Assembly (NCBI RefSeq): GCF_002775205.1
Contig: NC_036454.1
Span: 1,464,382-1,528,381, forward strand
Reading direction: 5' to 3'
Source of the DNA: Xiphophorus maculatus
Taxonomy: Eukaryota; Chordata; Actinopteri; Cyprinodontiformes; Poeciliidae
Length of the DNA: 64,000 bases
This document shows positions 33,591 through 43,098 of this stretch, in pieces (positions within the stretch are counted from its first letter, which is position 1; every line of letters begins with the position of its first letter). Under the pieces are notes generated by a model. The model saw only the letters and a program-made list of their open reading frames with translations. It was not told the DNA's origin and ran no database searches. The position numbers and the translations under genes were made by a program.

Positions 33591-33641
<51 letters not shown>

Positions 33642-33781
33642 AGCAGGTCAGCGGCGGGCGGCCATTAGGCATGAGAGCCTGCGGGTGGCGCTGTTACCTC
33701 CACCAGGTGGGACACGTTGTGTTTGTCTGCGTAGACGCTGATCTGAGGAGGAATCCTCAGTGGCTTCAGGGTCTCATCCAT
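25944..33781 (-). CDS. ak8: Adenylate kinase 8, complete, 14 coding exons
   Basis: Nucleoside monophosphate kinase with two ADK domains, associated with motile cilia and flagella. Exons: 33698-33781, 33482-33566, 33280-33329, 32077-32151, 31337-31405, 28753-28834, 28606-28677, 28336-28536, 27068-27190, 26673-26762, 26464-26599, 26315-26395, 26105-26234, 25944-26033. Phases agree throughout: 1368 nt, 455 aa (human 479). It starts MDETLKPLRIPPQIS and ends TVLESLESRLYTN. The first P-loop is GPPAVGKH (64-71), where His replaces the usual Ser/Thr after Lys. The first-domain GWVLVGIPQT has Val where an Asp normally stands. The second domain keeps GPSGSGKS (259-266), GWILHGFP and RVFFLEAS. Introns 5 and 8 carry minisatellites and intron 3 an LTR-like insertion. 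RFX X-boxes lie upstream. Confidence 0.95.
26790..27050. repeat. AGAACCGGGTC-type minisatellite in ak8 intron 9
   Basis: Irregular ~11- and ~22-bp units of GTCAGAACCGG with variants; part of the AGAACC motif family spread through this block. Confidence 0.8.
27307..28262. repeat. 21-bp minisatellite, ~45 copies, in ak8 intron 8
   Basis: Unit CAGGAAGTGGGAGGGAGGCAA with A/G variants (CAACAGG or CAACGGG, GGGAGG or GAGAGG, GCAA or GTAA). A multiple of three without stops, so several frames look open over 300 codons on both strands. It is purine-rich on the plus strand, a candidate triplex or G-rich strand. Confidence 0.95.
29466..29552. repeat. (CA)n/CCCACA microsatellite, ak8 intron 5
   Basis: CACACACA interrupted by CCCACACACA at regular intervals. 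Confidence 0.9.
29669..29729. repeat. (CAGT)n microsatellite, ak8 intron 5
   Basis: About 15 tandem GTCA/CAGT units. Confidence 0.95.
30340..30870. repeat. 28/29-bp minisatellite, ~18 copies, ak8 intron 5
   Basis: Alternating units AACTCAGCCAGCTAACATG plus CTAACGGTG (28 bp) or CTAACCTTTG (29 bp), with A/G variants at GCTAACATG versus GCTGACATG. The alternation gives a ~57-bp higher-order repeat in places. Confidence 0.92.
31556..31736. mobile_element. hAT-type MITE (foldback) in ak8 intron 4
   Basis: Long imperfect inverted repeat: starts CAGGGGAGCCCAAAGCGGG, ends CCCGCTTTGGGCTCCACTG. The inner arms share GGATGCCGGGCCTCCAG. Flanks TTCTAGCT and ATCTAGAA could be a decayed 8-bp duplication. 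Same family as 48801-48999. Confidence 0.7.
32195..33205 (-). mobile_element. Probable solo LTR or LTR-like insertion in ak8 intron 3
   Basis: The intron holds about 1 kb unlike its surroundings. On the minus strand it begins near TGTTAAGGAATCATGG, carries AATAAAAATTC mid-way and ends in a GC-rich stretch near 32200-32290. No internal genes and no clear target duplication, so the boundaries are approximate. Confidence 0.35.
33571..33638. repeat. (CA)n microsatellite at ak8 exon 2 acceptor
   Basis: On the coding strand the (TG)n run leads straight into GTGTGTCAG, the acceptor of exon 33482-33566. Confidence 0.93.
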
Positions 33782-34143
33782 CCCACGCTCCCAAGGTCAG
33801 TGAACGCACCACACTGAAAACCTGGTCAGTGAACGCACCACGGAGAGAACCTGGGAATCTGAAATAATATCTTTAGCTTGTGGTGGAGCTTTAACCTCAG
33901 GGTAAAGGTTAAAGACCTCATCCTCATCCTCTGGGCAGCACCATTTACAGCCTCGCTGGGTCAGAGCCAGGTTCTGTTCAGGCCCGTTTGGCAGCTTACA
34001 GAACCAGTTTCATTTTATTGGTCTGATGTAAAATCATAATGAACAGAAAACTGGTTTATAACGTATGAAATCATCAGATGACGGAGTTACAGAAATTTAC
34101 TGACATGACGTTTACAGCCAGCTCCTTTCAGCTACCGGTCTCT

Positions 34144-34185
34144 GTTACCATGGTAACGGCTGTTGAGAACGGCTACCATGGTAAC
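34144..34185. promoter_or_regulatory. Two near-perfect RFX X-box motifs upstream of ak8
   Basis: GTTACCATGGTAAC (34144-34157, a perfect palindrome) and GCTACCATGGTAAC (34172-34185) match the RFX consensus GTNRCC-N0-3-RGYAAC, the second with one deviation at its first half-site. RFX factors drive cilia genes, and AK8 is ciliary. They lie about 360-400 bp upstream of the ak8 ATG. Confidence 0.6.
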
Positions 34186-34697
34186 TGGTGCCTCTGGAGA
34201 CGATCGAGTAGAAACAAGTTGAGCATCTTCATTCAGAGGGTTCAGCAGTGTCTGCAACACTGACCTCTACAGGAGCTCCTTCCTTCGCTCCAGCATCAAC
34301 AGCAATAATCCAATAATCCAGTTTTATGATCCATAAAGGAGATCATAGTTCGGATAACAATCAGCGTCATAAGGAGGCGAAATGTTCCGATCAGCCCAGC
34401 AACTCATGAGCAAAATCATATTTAGAGAGACATGATGTAAAACAAGCCGGAAGCAGTTACGGCTAAAGCTAACCTGAGAGCAAACAGAACCAGAACCAGT
34501 TCCCTTCCGGATTCATTAATTCGGCACCAAAGTACCGAACCCAATCGGGTTTCCTCCGAACTGTGTTAGCGTTACCACCGTGTTTACCTCTGTGTTCCGC
34601 TTCCCCTTCTGGATTTTGGTTCTGGATGAGATGCAAGCAAAAATGGACGAACTTTCTTCTTCAGGTCTAACTGGCAGTTGCTAAGACGCGTTGGCCT

Positions 34698-34755
34698 GTT
34701 GCCATGGAACGACGTCATTGGTAAACGTGCTGAGAGGGACTGGTTACCTAGCAAC
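34698..34755. promoter_or_regulatory. Second RFX X-box pair, probable ak8 promoter
   Basis: GTTACCTAGCAAC (34743-34755) is a consensus X-box; GTTGCCATGGAAC (34698-34710) is close. On the minus strand downstream, about 34588-34690, is a plausible non-coding first exon ending at the donor ACAGAG|GTAAAC. The exon is inferred from the donor alone. Confidence 0.5.
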
Positions 34756-35189
34756 GGCTACACTGATGACGGTGTCCCGGGTTAAGGAGTAGAAACGGAT
34801 CTGTTGTGGGCCCGGTTCTAATCTCTGGCTCGTTTAAAATGTACCGAGACTCAAACACGGTCAGCAGGCAGCGCCACGAATCAGCAAAGACAAAACCATT
34901 TTCAAATAAAGTGCACGATAAAACATAAAATAAATAAATACAACATACATGGAAACCATCAGGAGTGAAGCAACATGCTAGTTTTAGCTTGTTAGCACTA
35001 GCACAATAAGCTAACGGATCTATTAAAGTCTTTTAATGGCCCTTCAGTTCCGGAGAACTGCTTTAGTTTTTAAGGAATGGCTGTTTCTTACATTTATTTT
35101 TGATTAATTTATTCTTCAACCATTTTCGAACTGTCTTTTGCTCTTGTTTGGATTAACTAAACATACCAGCTGCTAGCATGAGGCTGTTA

Positions 35190-35460
35190 TGGTAGGTGAC
35201 CATATTTTATTTTTGGAAAACCCGGACAACCTTAAGCGGAGGGGTGGGGGCGGGGGGGGTGCTGCCCGCAGTGACGCGGCTCAGGGATCACGTGACACGC
35301 AGCGACTGCGCAGTGCCCTACAATGAACTGTAAGCTATGTAATGTGTTTTGAGGCAGTTACTCAAAATCCCGGACGATTTTTAAACTCCCCCCGGACATT
35401 TTTTAGGTCTGAAAAGTAGGACATGTCCGGGGAAAAGAGGACGTCTGGTCACCCTAGTTT
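35190..35460. mobile_element. MITE-like element with GGTGACCA termini
   Basis: Left end TAGGTGACCATATTTTATT, right end GGACGTCTGGTCACCCTA: inverted termini around GGTGACCA. TTATGG occurs just outside both ends. A related end occurs at 31110-31140 (GAGGACATTTGGTCACCCTA) in ak8 intron 5. Confidence 0.5.
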
Positions 35461-35822
35461 ATGGACAGGTGGAGTTTACCATGTTGTTGCAATAAGTGAG
35501 TCACATCCAACTCATTCATTTAGTAGAAATATGGTGATCTATATAAGCTGAGGGCCAGAATAAATGCTGGTCATATTTTCTCTGGTCTCTCCATGATGTC
35601 ATTAAACTATTCAAAGCTCCATGTTTGTCCTGTTTTACTGTCAGAAAGCTTCTTCCTCTCCACAACTTCTTCTTTCTTCAGGTAAAGTTTCTGAATATTT
35701 GAGATAGTTTATTGATCTATTCATCGTTCGCTGAAGTTACCTTGATTTCCAGTCTGAGTGTGAGGCTGCTGCTGCCGCCGTTGTATGTAAATGACTGAGA
35801 TGACAATAAAGCTCCAGTTGAC

Positions 35823-35828
35823 TTTATT
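35823..35828 (-). terminator. Poly(A) signal of tsc1
   Basis: TTTATT on plus (AATAAA on minus), about 290 bp past the tsc1 stop. Confidence 0.5.
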
Positions 35829-36118
35829 CTTCAGATTAACAAGGCGGAAACAGAAAAATCACAGATCAATCGATATAAAGCACCTGATCACTGATTGGTT
35901 GATCATAAACCTGAGAGAATCCGCAGAGTTGATCACGATGAGAAACCGTCTGAGCCAAACTGATTTTATCTCAACATCTCATTAATCTGGCTCTCTGTTT
36001 CCTAAGAGTGATTCAGGAAGTGTAGAGTGATTCTGCTTCCTGTTGATCCAGGAGGGTCCAGTCTGACCCTCACCTGAGGTCCAGGTTCCCTTAGAGGTGA
36101 CCCCTTCCTCCTCCTCCA

Positions 36119-39100
36119 TCAGAACTCAGGCAGCGACTCGTTGTAGTCCATGATGCTGAGCTCGTCTCTCCGCTGGCGGACGCTGAGCTCCAGGTCTGCA
36201 GCTGGAGCAGGAGGCTCCATCTGAGGACTCCCAGTGAGGAGGGTGGCCTCCTCCACCTCCTGACCCAGAGGAGGGCTCCCTGCTGGGACCTCCTCCTCCT
36301 CCTCCTCCTCCTCCAGGCTCTGGTTGTTTGGCCCAAACAGCCGCCGCGCCTGCTGCTCCAGGAAAGATCCGACGGCCAGCGGGGAGTCGATGGGCGAGGA
36401 GGAGAGGGGTGAGGAGGAGGAGAGGGCCTCCACAGCACCGTTTATGATTCCCACAGCAGAAGAAGAAGAGGGGCGGGGCTTGTAGCCATCCTGAGCGGAG
36501 GGGCTGTTTCTGATTGGCCAGAGAGACAGACACAGATGACATCAGCAGACCTGCAGCCGGAGCTTCATGCTGGGTTCAGAGCTGAAGGCCTTACCTGCTG
36601 CCGGCATCAAGAGGAGGGCTGTGTGTGCACGTGTCACTTCCTGTGTGAGTGTCCAGGTGAACCTGGCTGTACAGGTGGAGCATCTCAGTCTGCAGCATCT
36701 GGCTGACTCTCCTCAGGGCCACACATCGACTCTCTGAGGCCGACAGCTCCGCCCTGAAGCACAGCAGGAAGAACTGCAGTTAAAATGTCCTGCTGCTTTC
36801 TGACCGAAGCTCTACGGCGGCTAACAGGCTAACTCCGCAACCTAGCAAAAGGCTCTGAACAGAAACGCTGTGAGGTCCTGCTGGGCTGCCAGCGCCGGAC
36901 TCTGACCTGCTGAGGCTCTTGGTTTCCTCCAGCAGCTTCTTCAGCTCCAGGATCAGCTTGTCCTTCCTGGCCAGCTGGCTCTCCAGCTCTGCTATCCTGT
37001 GGCTGGCTGCCTCCAGCTTCTGTTTCTGCAGGACGTCGCAGTCCTTCAGCCTCTGGACGTCGTTCCCTGTGCTGCGCCGCAGCATGGCCTCCTCCTGGGA
37101 AGGCAGCAGCTTTACAGACGGCTCTCGCCGGCCAATCAGCAGAGAGCTCGGTGGACTTACGGTCCAGCTGTGGGCGGCGGCCTCGTCCAGCTGCTGGCTC
37201 AGAGCTCTGTTGGTTTCCCTCAGCAGGACGAGCTGCTGGTCCAGCAGGAAGACTTGCTGCTGCTGCTGCTCACTGCTGCACAGCTGCAGAAACACACACA
37301 CACACACACACTCCACTAACCAAGGTTCTGGAAGTTATTCACTCCGGTTCTGGTTCTGCTGGCCTAGCAGAACCCATTCTGGATGATCTGATTAGTGTTG
37401 ATCAGGAAAGCAGGGGCGATTCTAGGATCTGACCTTCAGGGGCCTCAGCCCCCAGCAGGGCTAAGTCCAAGAGAAGATATTTGTTGGTTCATTTTTCTGA
37501 ATCTCACTGCTTATTTACATACATTCACAGTTTGAGTTGGACAAAATTAAATAGTTTTGTCCAACTCAAACTGTTAACAACTACATACAGCACTAGAAAA
37601 AACTAAAAGCCCACTGCACTGAACCCCATAGAAAAGCTCCTGGTTATTCCACCAAATATTGATTTCTGAACTCTTCCTGCGTTCAAACAGTTTTGTGTTT
37701 CTAAATGAATATAAACTTGTTTTCTTTGCATTATTCAAGATCTGAAAGCACAGCATCTTTTTTGTTATTTTGACCTTTTCTCATTTTCTTAAAATAAATG
37801 CTAAGTTTTTGCTTAGAATTTCAGAGACATGTTGTTAGTAGTTCAACAATCTTCAATTTACTTAAACATGTACCTAGAAAGAGTAAAATCAGAGGACTGA
37901 TCATTTTTTCCAGAGCTGTACATACATGAAACAGAATCAGACCGCATGCTAACATGGGGTCTGCTGCCTGGAAATTAAAATAAAATCTACTCAAAACATT
38001 TCATTTAAAGAACATTTTACTAAATTCATAGGATTAATAAACCTAAAACCAGTTTATTATCAAGGTAGAAGGTCAGATTACTGACTAGAGGAAACTAATC
38101 ATTAATCTGAACTTTATTTGAAAATAATACTTAGAAATTGCATCACCATTATTTTTACGTTATGCGGCTGTTGGACTTTTTCTTTAAACAAGAATGTTTG
38201 TCCATCTATGGAAAAGTGGACATGATGAGTCGGGTTTAATATTTCAGTTCACAGTTCATGAAGTGAGTCCAGAGTCTGTCATAGTTTCAGTACCAAACCA
38301 GAACCAGCCTGACCCAAACATCCTGTACTGGTCTTTAGTTTGACCTTATTTAAGTGACTCCAGACAAATTTGGGAAATTAATTACAAAACACAACAGTCA
38401 CTAATCAAACTTCAAAAACGACCAATAAGAGAAATTAACAAGGCGAAGGACCAGGATCAATCTAACCCATTATTTATAAAATATTTTGCACATATACAAC
38501 ATTTTGTACTGAACAACTACAAAATACTCTTCAAATAAATAAAGCCAATGCTGTCCACAATTTCATTCATAAATATAAAAATAATTCTAAATTAATTAAG
38601 TACTGCATTGCCCATTGCAAAAACTCGCTAAGCATAATATTTTGCATTGCAAATTGTCGTCTGAATTAAGGTGCTGATGATACAAGTCTGGTCCCTTATA
38701 GCTGGCGAATAAAGAGGCAGGCTCACAAATACACTTATAAAAATGTCTATGCTCCAGCTTTTGGTTTCTGTATTCATCTTCAGTGAGTTTAATACCTGAA
38801 CTCTGACCTTGCCCAGACATTTATAGCTGTATGTTCATGTTAGCGACGGGATTTGACTCCTTCGTTCATCACACACAGAAACGCATCATTTCTGTAACGC
38901 CACGATGAGCTTCGCCATCCGTTAGTGGCGACCGGGACGATATGAAATACATTTTCCGGTTCGTCCGTAAAGCTACACTTACACTGTAACCATCACCTGC
39001 TCAGCCGCCCGCCGTGTTCAGTCTATCCGCTCACCTGTATAAATACACCTGCAGGTTGGTCCCGCCGTTCGCTCTGAACCAGCAGCTCCGGGAGGAGAAA

Positions 39101-42100
39101 AGCTGCCGTACTCCAGGCATGGCGCCAGTCATTTTAAAGATGCTTATTGGTCCCCCAAAAATGACACAAACCCGGACATTATCATGAATCAATAAAATCC
39201 TCCCAGGCCGAACTTGAAAACTGGACCTTATGCTGCCAACACTTAGCTTTCATCAACAACTCAGGCGGGAGTGAGAGCGCTGGGCAACGCAAATAACGAC
39301 CCGGCCGGAACACGGCGCATTGAATAATAAAATATAACTTAATGAAGCTTCGAGGCAGATAAATTTCCCTGGAGGAATTTTAATAATCGAGGAATCATTT
39401 CAGCCCTAATCCCATCTCAACACAGCAGCTAAAAGTGCAGCAGTATAATGTTTAATTCATTGTTAAAGTAAAATTGTGAAGGTTAAAAAAATCACCACTG
39501 AGTATTAACAAAAAACATTTAGCATAATTTCTTTTGTTCCCCTCTCGGCCCCCGTCTAGATCCGCCCCTGGGCTGCAGGTCTGGTTCATTTTTGGTTAGC
39601 ATGATTTTTCTTCATTGATAGGAAGTCAGGTTATCCAAACTGGTAAACCACGTTAATAAAATAATAGTGAAATAATACATTAAATGACCAATGAACAATT
39701 ATTCATAAAATATATAAATATTTCTGAATAAAACACACAGAAAGTCCTAACAAACTTTTCTAATGTTGGAAATATGAATGTACTGTTAATCTATTAGCAT
39801 GATTTGTTCTTTAAATGGGCATTCATATAATTTTGGCTAATGCTACTACATATTAAATAAAGTATCATCCAAACTTAACATCCAAGCAAATAATCAAAGC
39901 ATTAATAGTTTACTAAAAGCTCAATGAAAAACTGATCAATGATCAAATGTTCTGTACCATATGAGCCTCAGGAGATGATTGAGGATGAAGAGACTCTGAT
40001 GTCTGGTTCTTTAGGTTCTGACGGGTCTGCGGTTCCTCTCCTGATCCACTCTGTCTATCATACAGCAGCACACGGCGCCACGACGGACACTTTTGTGTCC
40101 ATCGATGGACACATCGTCCATCCTCACTGACATTGTTCAGCCTGGAATGAGCGTCTTCCTCCTCACGTCTGGATTTCTGCCAGTCTTTGTTTCTGAGGAC
40201 GGCGCAGTATCGGGTGGTCATTTAAAAAGACGCGGGTTGATAGCAGCGGCGTAGCAACCGTCTCTAGGCAACCGTAGCGTTCTGGGGTCCTTTAGCTCCC
40301 GCCACCAGAATTTAGCTGACCTTAATATTTCCTGTTTTATTTTGGTCATTATTGTTACATTTAGTGTTGATGTGTGTGAGGCCTGTCTATCGGACAGTTA
40401 TGTATCGGTCCAATACGGGACGCCACATTTAACGGTATTTTCCGGTGGAGTGGTAATCCTATTCAGGGCTGCTGAGGTCCAACAGAACCAGAACCAGCAC
40501 TAAACTGGGCCAGAATCGTCACGGTCAGGACGTATCGGATGAATCCTGGACTGGCTTCCTGACACGCCGGACATACGATCAACAACGACTCCAAACATCA
40601 GATCATTTTCACGGCTCAAGAGTCTGATGTCACCATCGGATCTGTTTGGTACCAGAACCACTTCCTGTTGACTCAGCCAATCAGAGTTGCCCTCACCTTC
40701 AGGCCCAGCTGGGTCAGCTGGTGCTCAGCGTGTTTGGCCTTCCTATTGGCTCCCTGGAGCTCCGCCTCCAGCTCCCTCAGTTGGCCATGACAGTCTTCCA
40801 GGTCGCTCTGAAACAGCCAATCACAGCACAGGCTGCTGGTAGTCATCCAATAGGAGCAGAGAGCGGTGTGTGTCTGCTGCTGACCTGCAGCTGCTGGTTG
40901 TCCTGCTGGTGGCGCTGTTGCTGCAGCAGCAGCTGCTGGTTCTGGTCCAGCAGGCGGTCCGTTTGGGTCCGTCCGTCCTGATGCAGCTGGTTGAGGCGCC
41001 GCTGCTCTTCGCTCAGACTCGACCTCAGGCTGCGGATCTCCTGGTCCTGAACGCCCAGCTGCGCCTTCTGCCTCCGAACAGAGCAGAGGGTTAGATGGGT
41101 TAGACAGGGAGACCCCCTCCCTCCGCCCGCCGGCCCGGTGTGGGCAGGGACTGTTACCATGGCGACTGTCTGCTCCTCCAGCGCCGTGGCGTTGATGACC
41201 CGACGCAGCAGGCGGCGGTTCCTGATGGCGTGCTGTTGCCGCTTGAAGCGCTCGTACTGAAGCTGGCTGTGGACCAGCAGCAGCTGGCTCCTCTGAAGCT
41301 CCTCCCCCTGGGGGGCGGGGCCTAGCACCACACAGAGACAGGAGGCTGACCTCACAGACATCACACTGCTCCACCCGGCACCACAAAGAAAACTCCCACA
41401 AACACATCCACAGTAAACACGCCCTGTTTGCAGCCCGACTGGTCAAACTGGTTAGTAACCAGTCACTAACAGAAGGGCTGCTCGCTGCGCTACACCGCCA
41501 TCTAGTGGCTGTTCACGTGAAAGCTGTAAACTCTGTAGCGCCTCCTGCTGCCGGTCTGGGGACATCACGGCCCTCTGACTGAGGACAGGAAATCAGGCAG
41601 TGGGCGTGAATCTCTGGGCTCTGATTGGTCAGAAACCAGGAAGTCCTCCAGCAGCTGGAGACAGAACCCAGAAGGTTCTGACTGTTTAACCGGGTCAGAA
41701 CCATTGTGACTCTGAGCTAAAAACCCTCAGAATGATAACTGGTTCGGGAGGAAGCATTCAGCTTCCTGCCAGATGTCGTCATGGAAACGGAGGAAGAGCA
41801 CATGTTTGACAGGAGCTGCAGGTGGCGCTAGCGAGCTTCCTGAGGGTTAGGTGCCTCTGCTTTTCATGCTCTGCTGTTTACCTCCCAGGTGACTCCGGTC
41901 CGACCTGCTCCCCGCTGACGACCTGCAGTGACATCACAGCGCGGTCACATGACCCTCAGCGGCCAGGTGAGGCCAGTTTCCAACCAGCAACCCTCCTGAA
42001 GCTCACCTCCTGCTGAGGCGCTCATGAGCGTCGCTCCCATGAACGATCATCTGCTCTAGAACCTTCAGAGGAGACATGGCGCTCTGCTCCTCCTCCACCT

Positions 42101-43053
42101 GTTGCTGCCGCCCTGCAGCGCTCTGCAGCGCCTCCTGCAGGACAGAAGACGCTCGGCACTCTGAGCAGAACGTACACCTGCCTTCCACCTGCTGGGCTCA
42201 CCTGCGTCTTCCTCCTGATGAAGGCGTGAGGCAGAGCCAGCTCAAACAGCGGCTCATAGGGAGGGGCGGGGCCAGGAGCATAGGGGGCGGGGTCACTGGG
42301 AGAAGGGGCGGGTCCACCTGGTGAGTCACTGCGGCTGGAGGTGGAAGTAAGGAGGAGGAACTGGGAGGAGGAAGATGGCGCTCTGACGTCTGCAGACAAA
42401 CAAGGTTTGTGTTTAAATCATATTAAGACACTATTATTAGCTAATAACTATTAGCTAATAGCTATTAGTTATTAGCTATTAGCTAATAATTATTAGCTAA
42501 TAACTATTAGCTAGTAGCTATTAGTTATTAGCTATTATTAGCTAATAACTATTAGCTAATAGTTAACTATTATAAGAACTAATAGCTAATAACTATTAGC
42601 ACCAAATGAAGACGACTGTCCTGCCAGCAGTGGCTAAATCCCACTAGCAGGAGGCTAAGCTACTGATCTGAATAACGATTAATGCTAGGCTAACTAGCCT
42701 CAGCATGCTAGTTGTTAGCCTCTCTAAATCTAACACAGGAGCGTGACCAACATGGCCACTCTGATGCACCGCCTTCTCTAGCCCAGGTGAGAAACTCACC
42801 TGGGCTGCTCAGGTTACCGCTGATGACATGACTCAGGCTCATCTCCTCCTGCGCTCTGATTGGCTGCTGCTTCACCTGTGAGGACAGACAGCGGCCATCT
42901 TCCTGCTGCTCCTTGACAGAGACACCCGATCTCACCTGGAGGCTGCCGGCAGGTTTATGGCTACCTTCACTGGGCGTGGTCACAGGTACAGAGTCAGGTG
43001 AGGGACATTTCACACCTACAAACATACAGACAGCGTTAGACTGGGCTGCCGCT

Positions 43054-43098
<45 letters not shown>

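Larger units (their letters stand above)
34800..36118. other. Intergenic region between ak8 and tsc1
   Basis: No gene recognised; SPACA9, which lies between AK8 and TSC1 in human, is not seen. It contains the MITE-like block 35190-35460 and the tsc1 3' UTR. Confidence 0.5.

Noticed and set aside
40673-41446. A 257-codon minus-strand frame
   Set aside because: It reads through tsc1 exons 17-15 and their introns in mixed frames; the spliced model explains the conserved parts.
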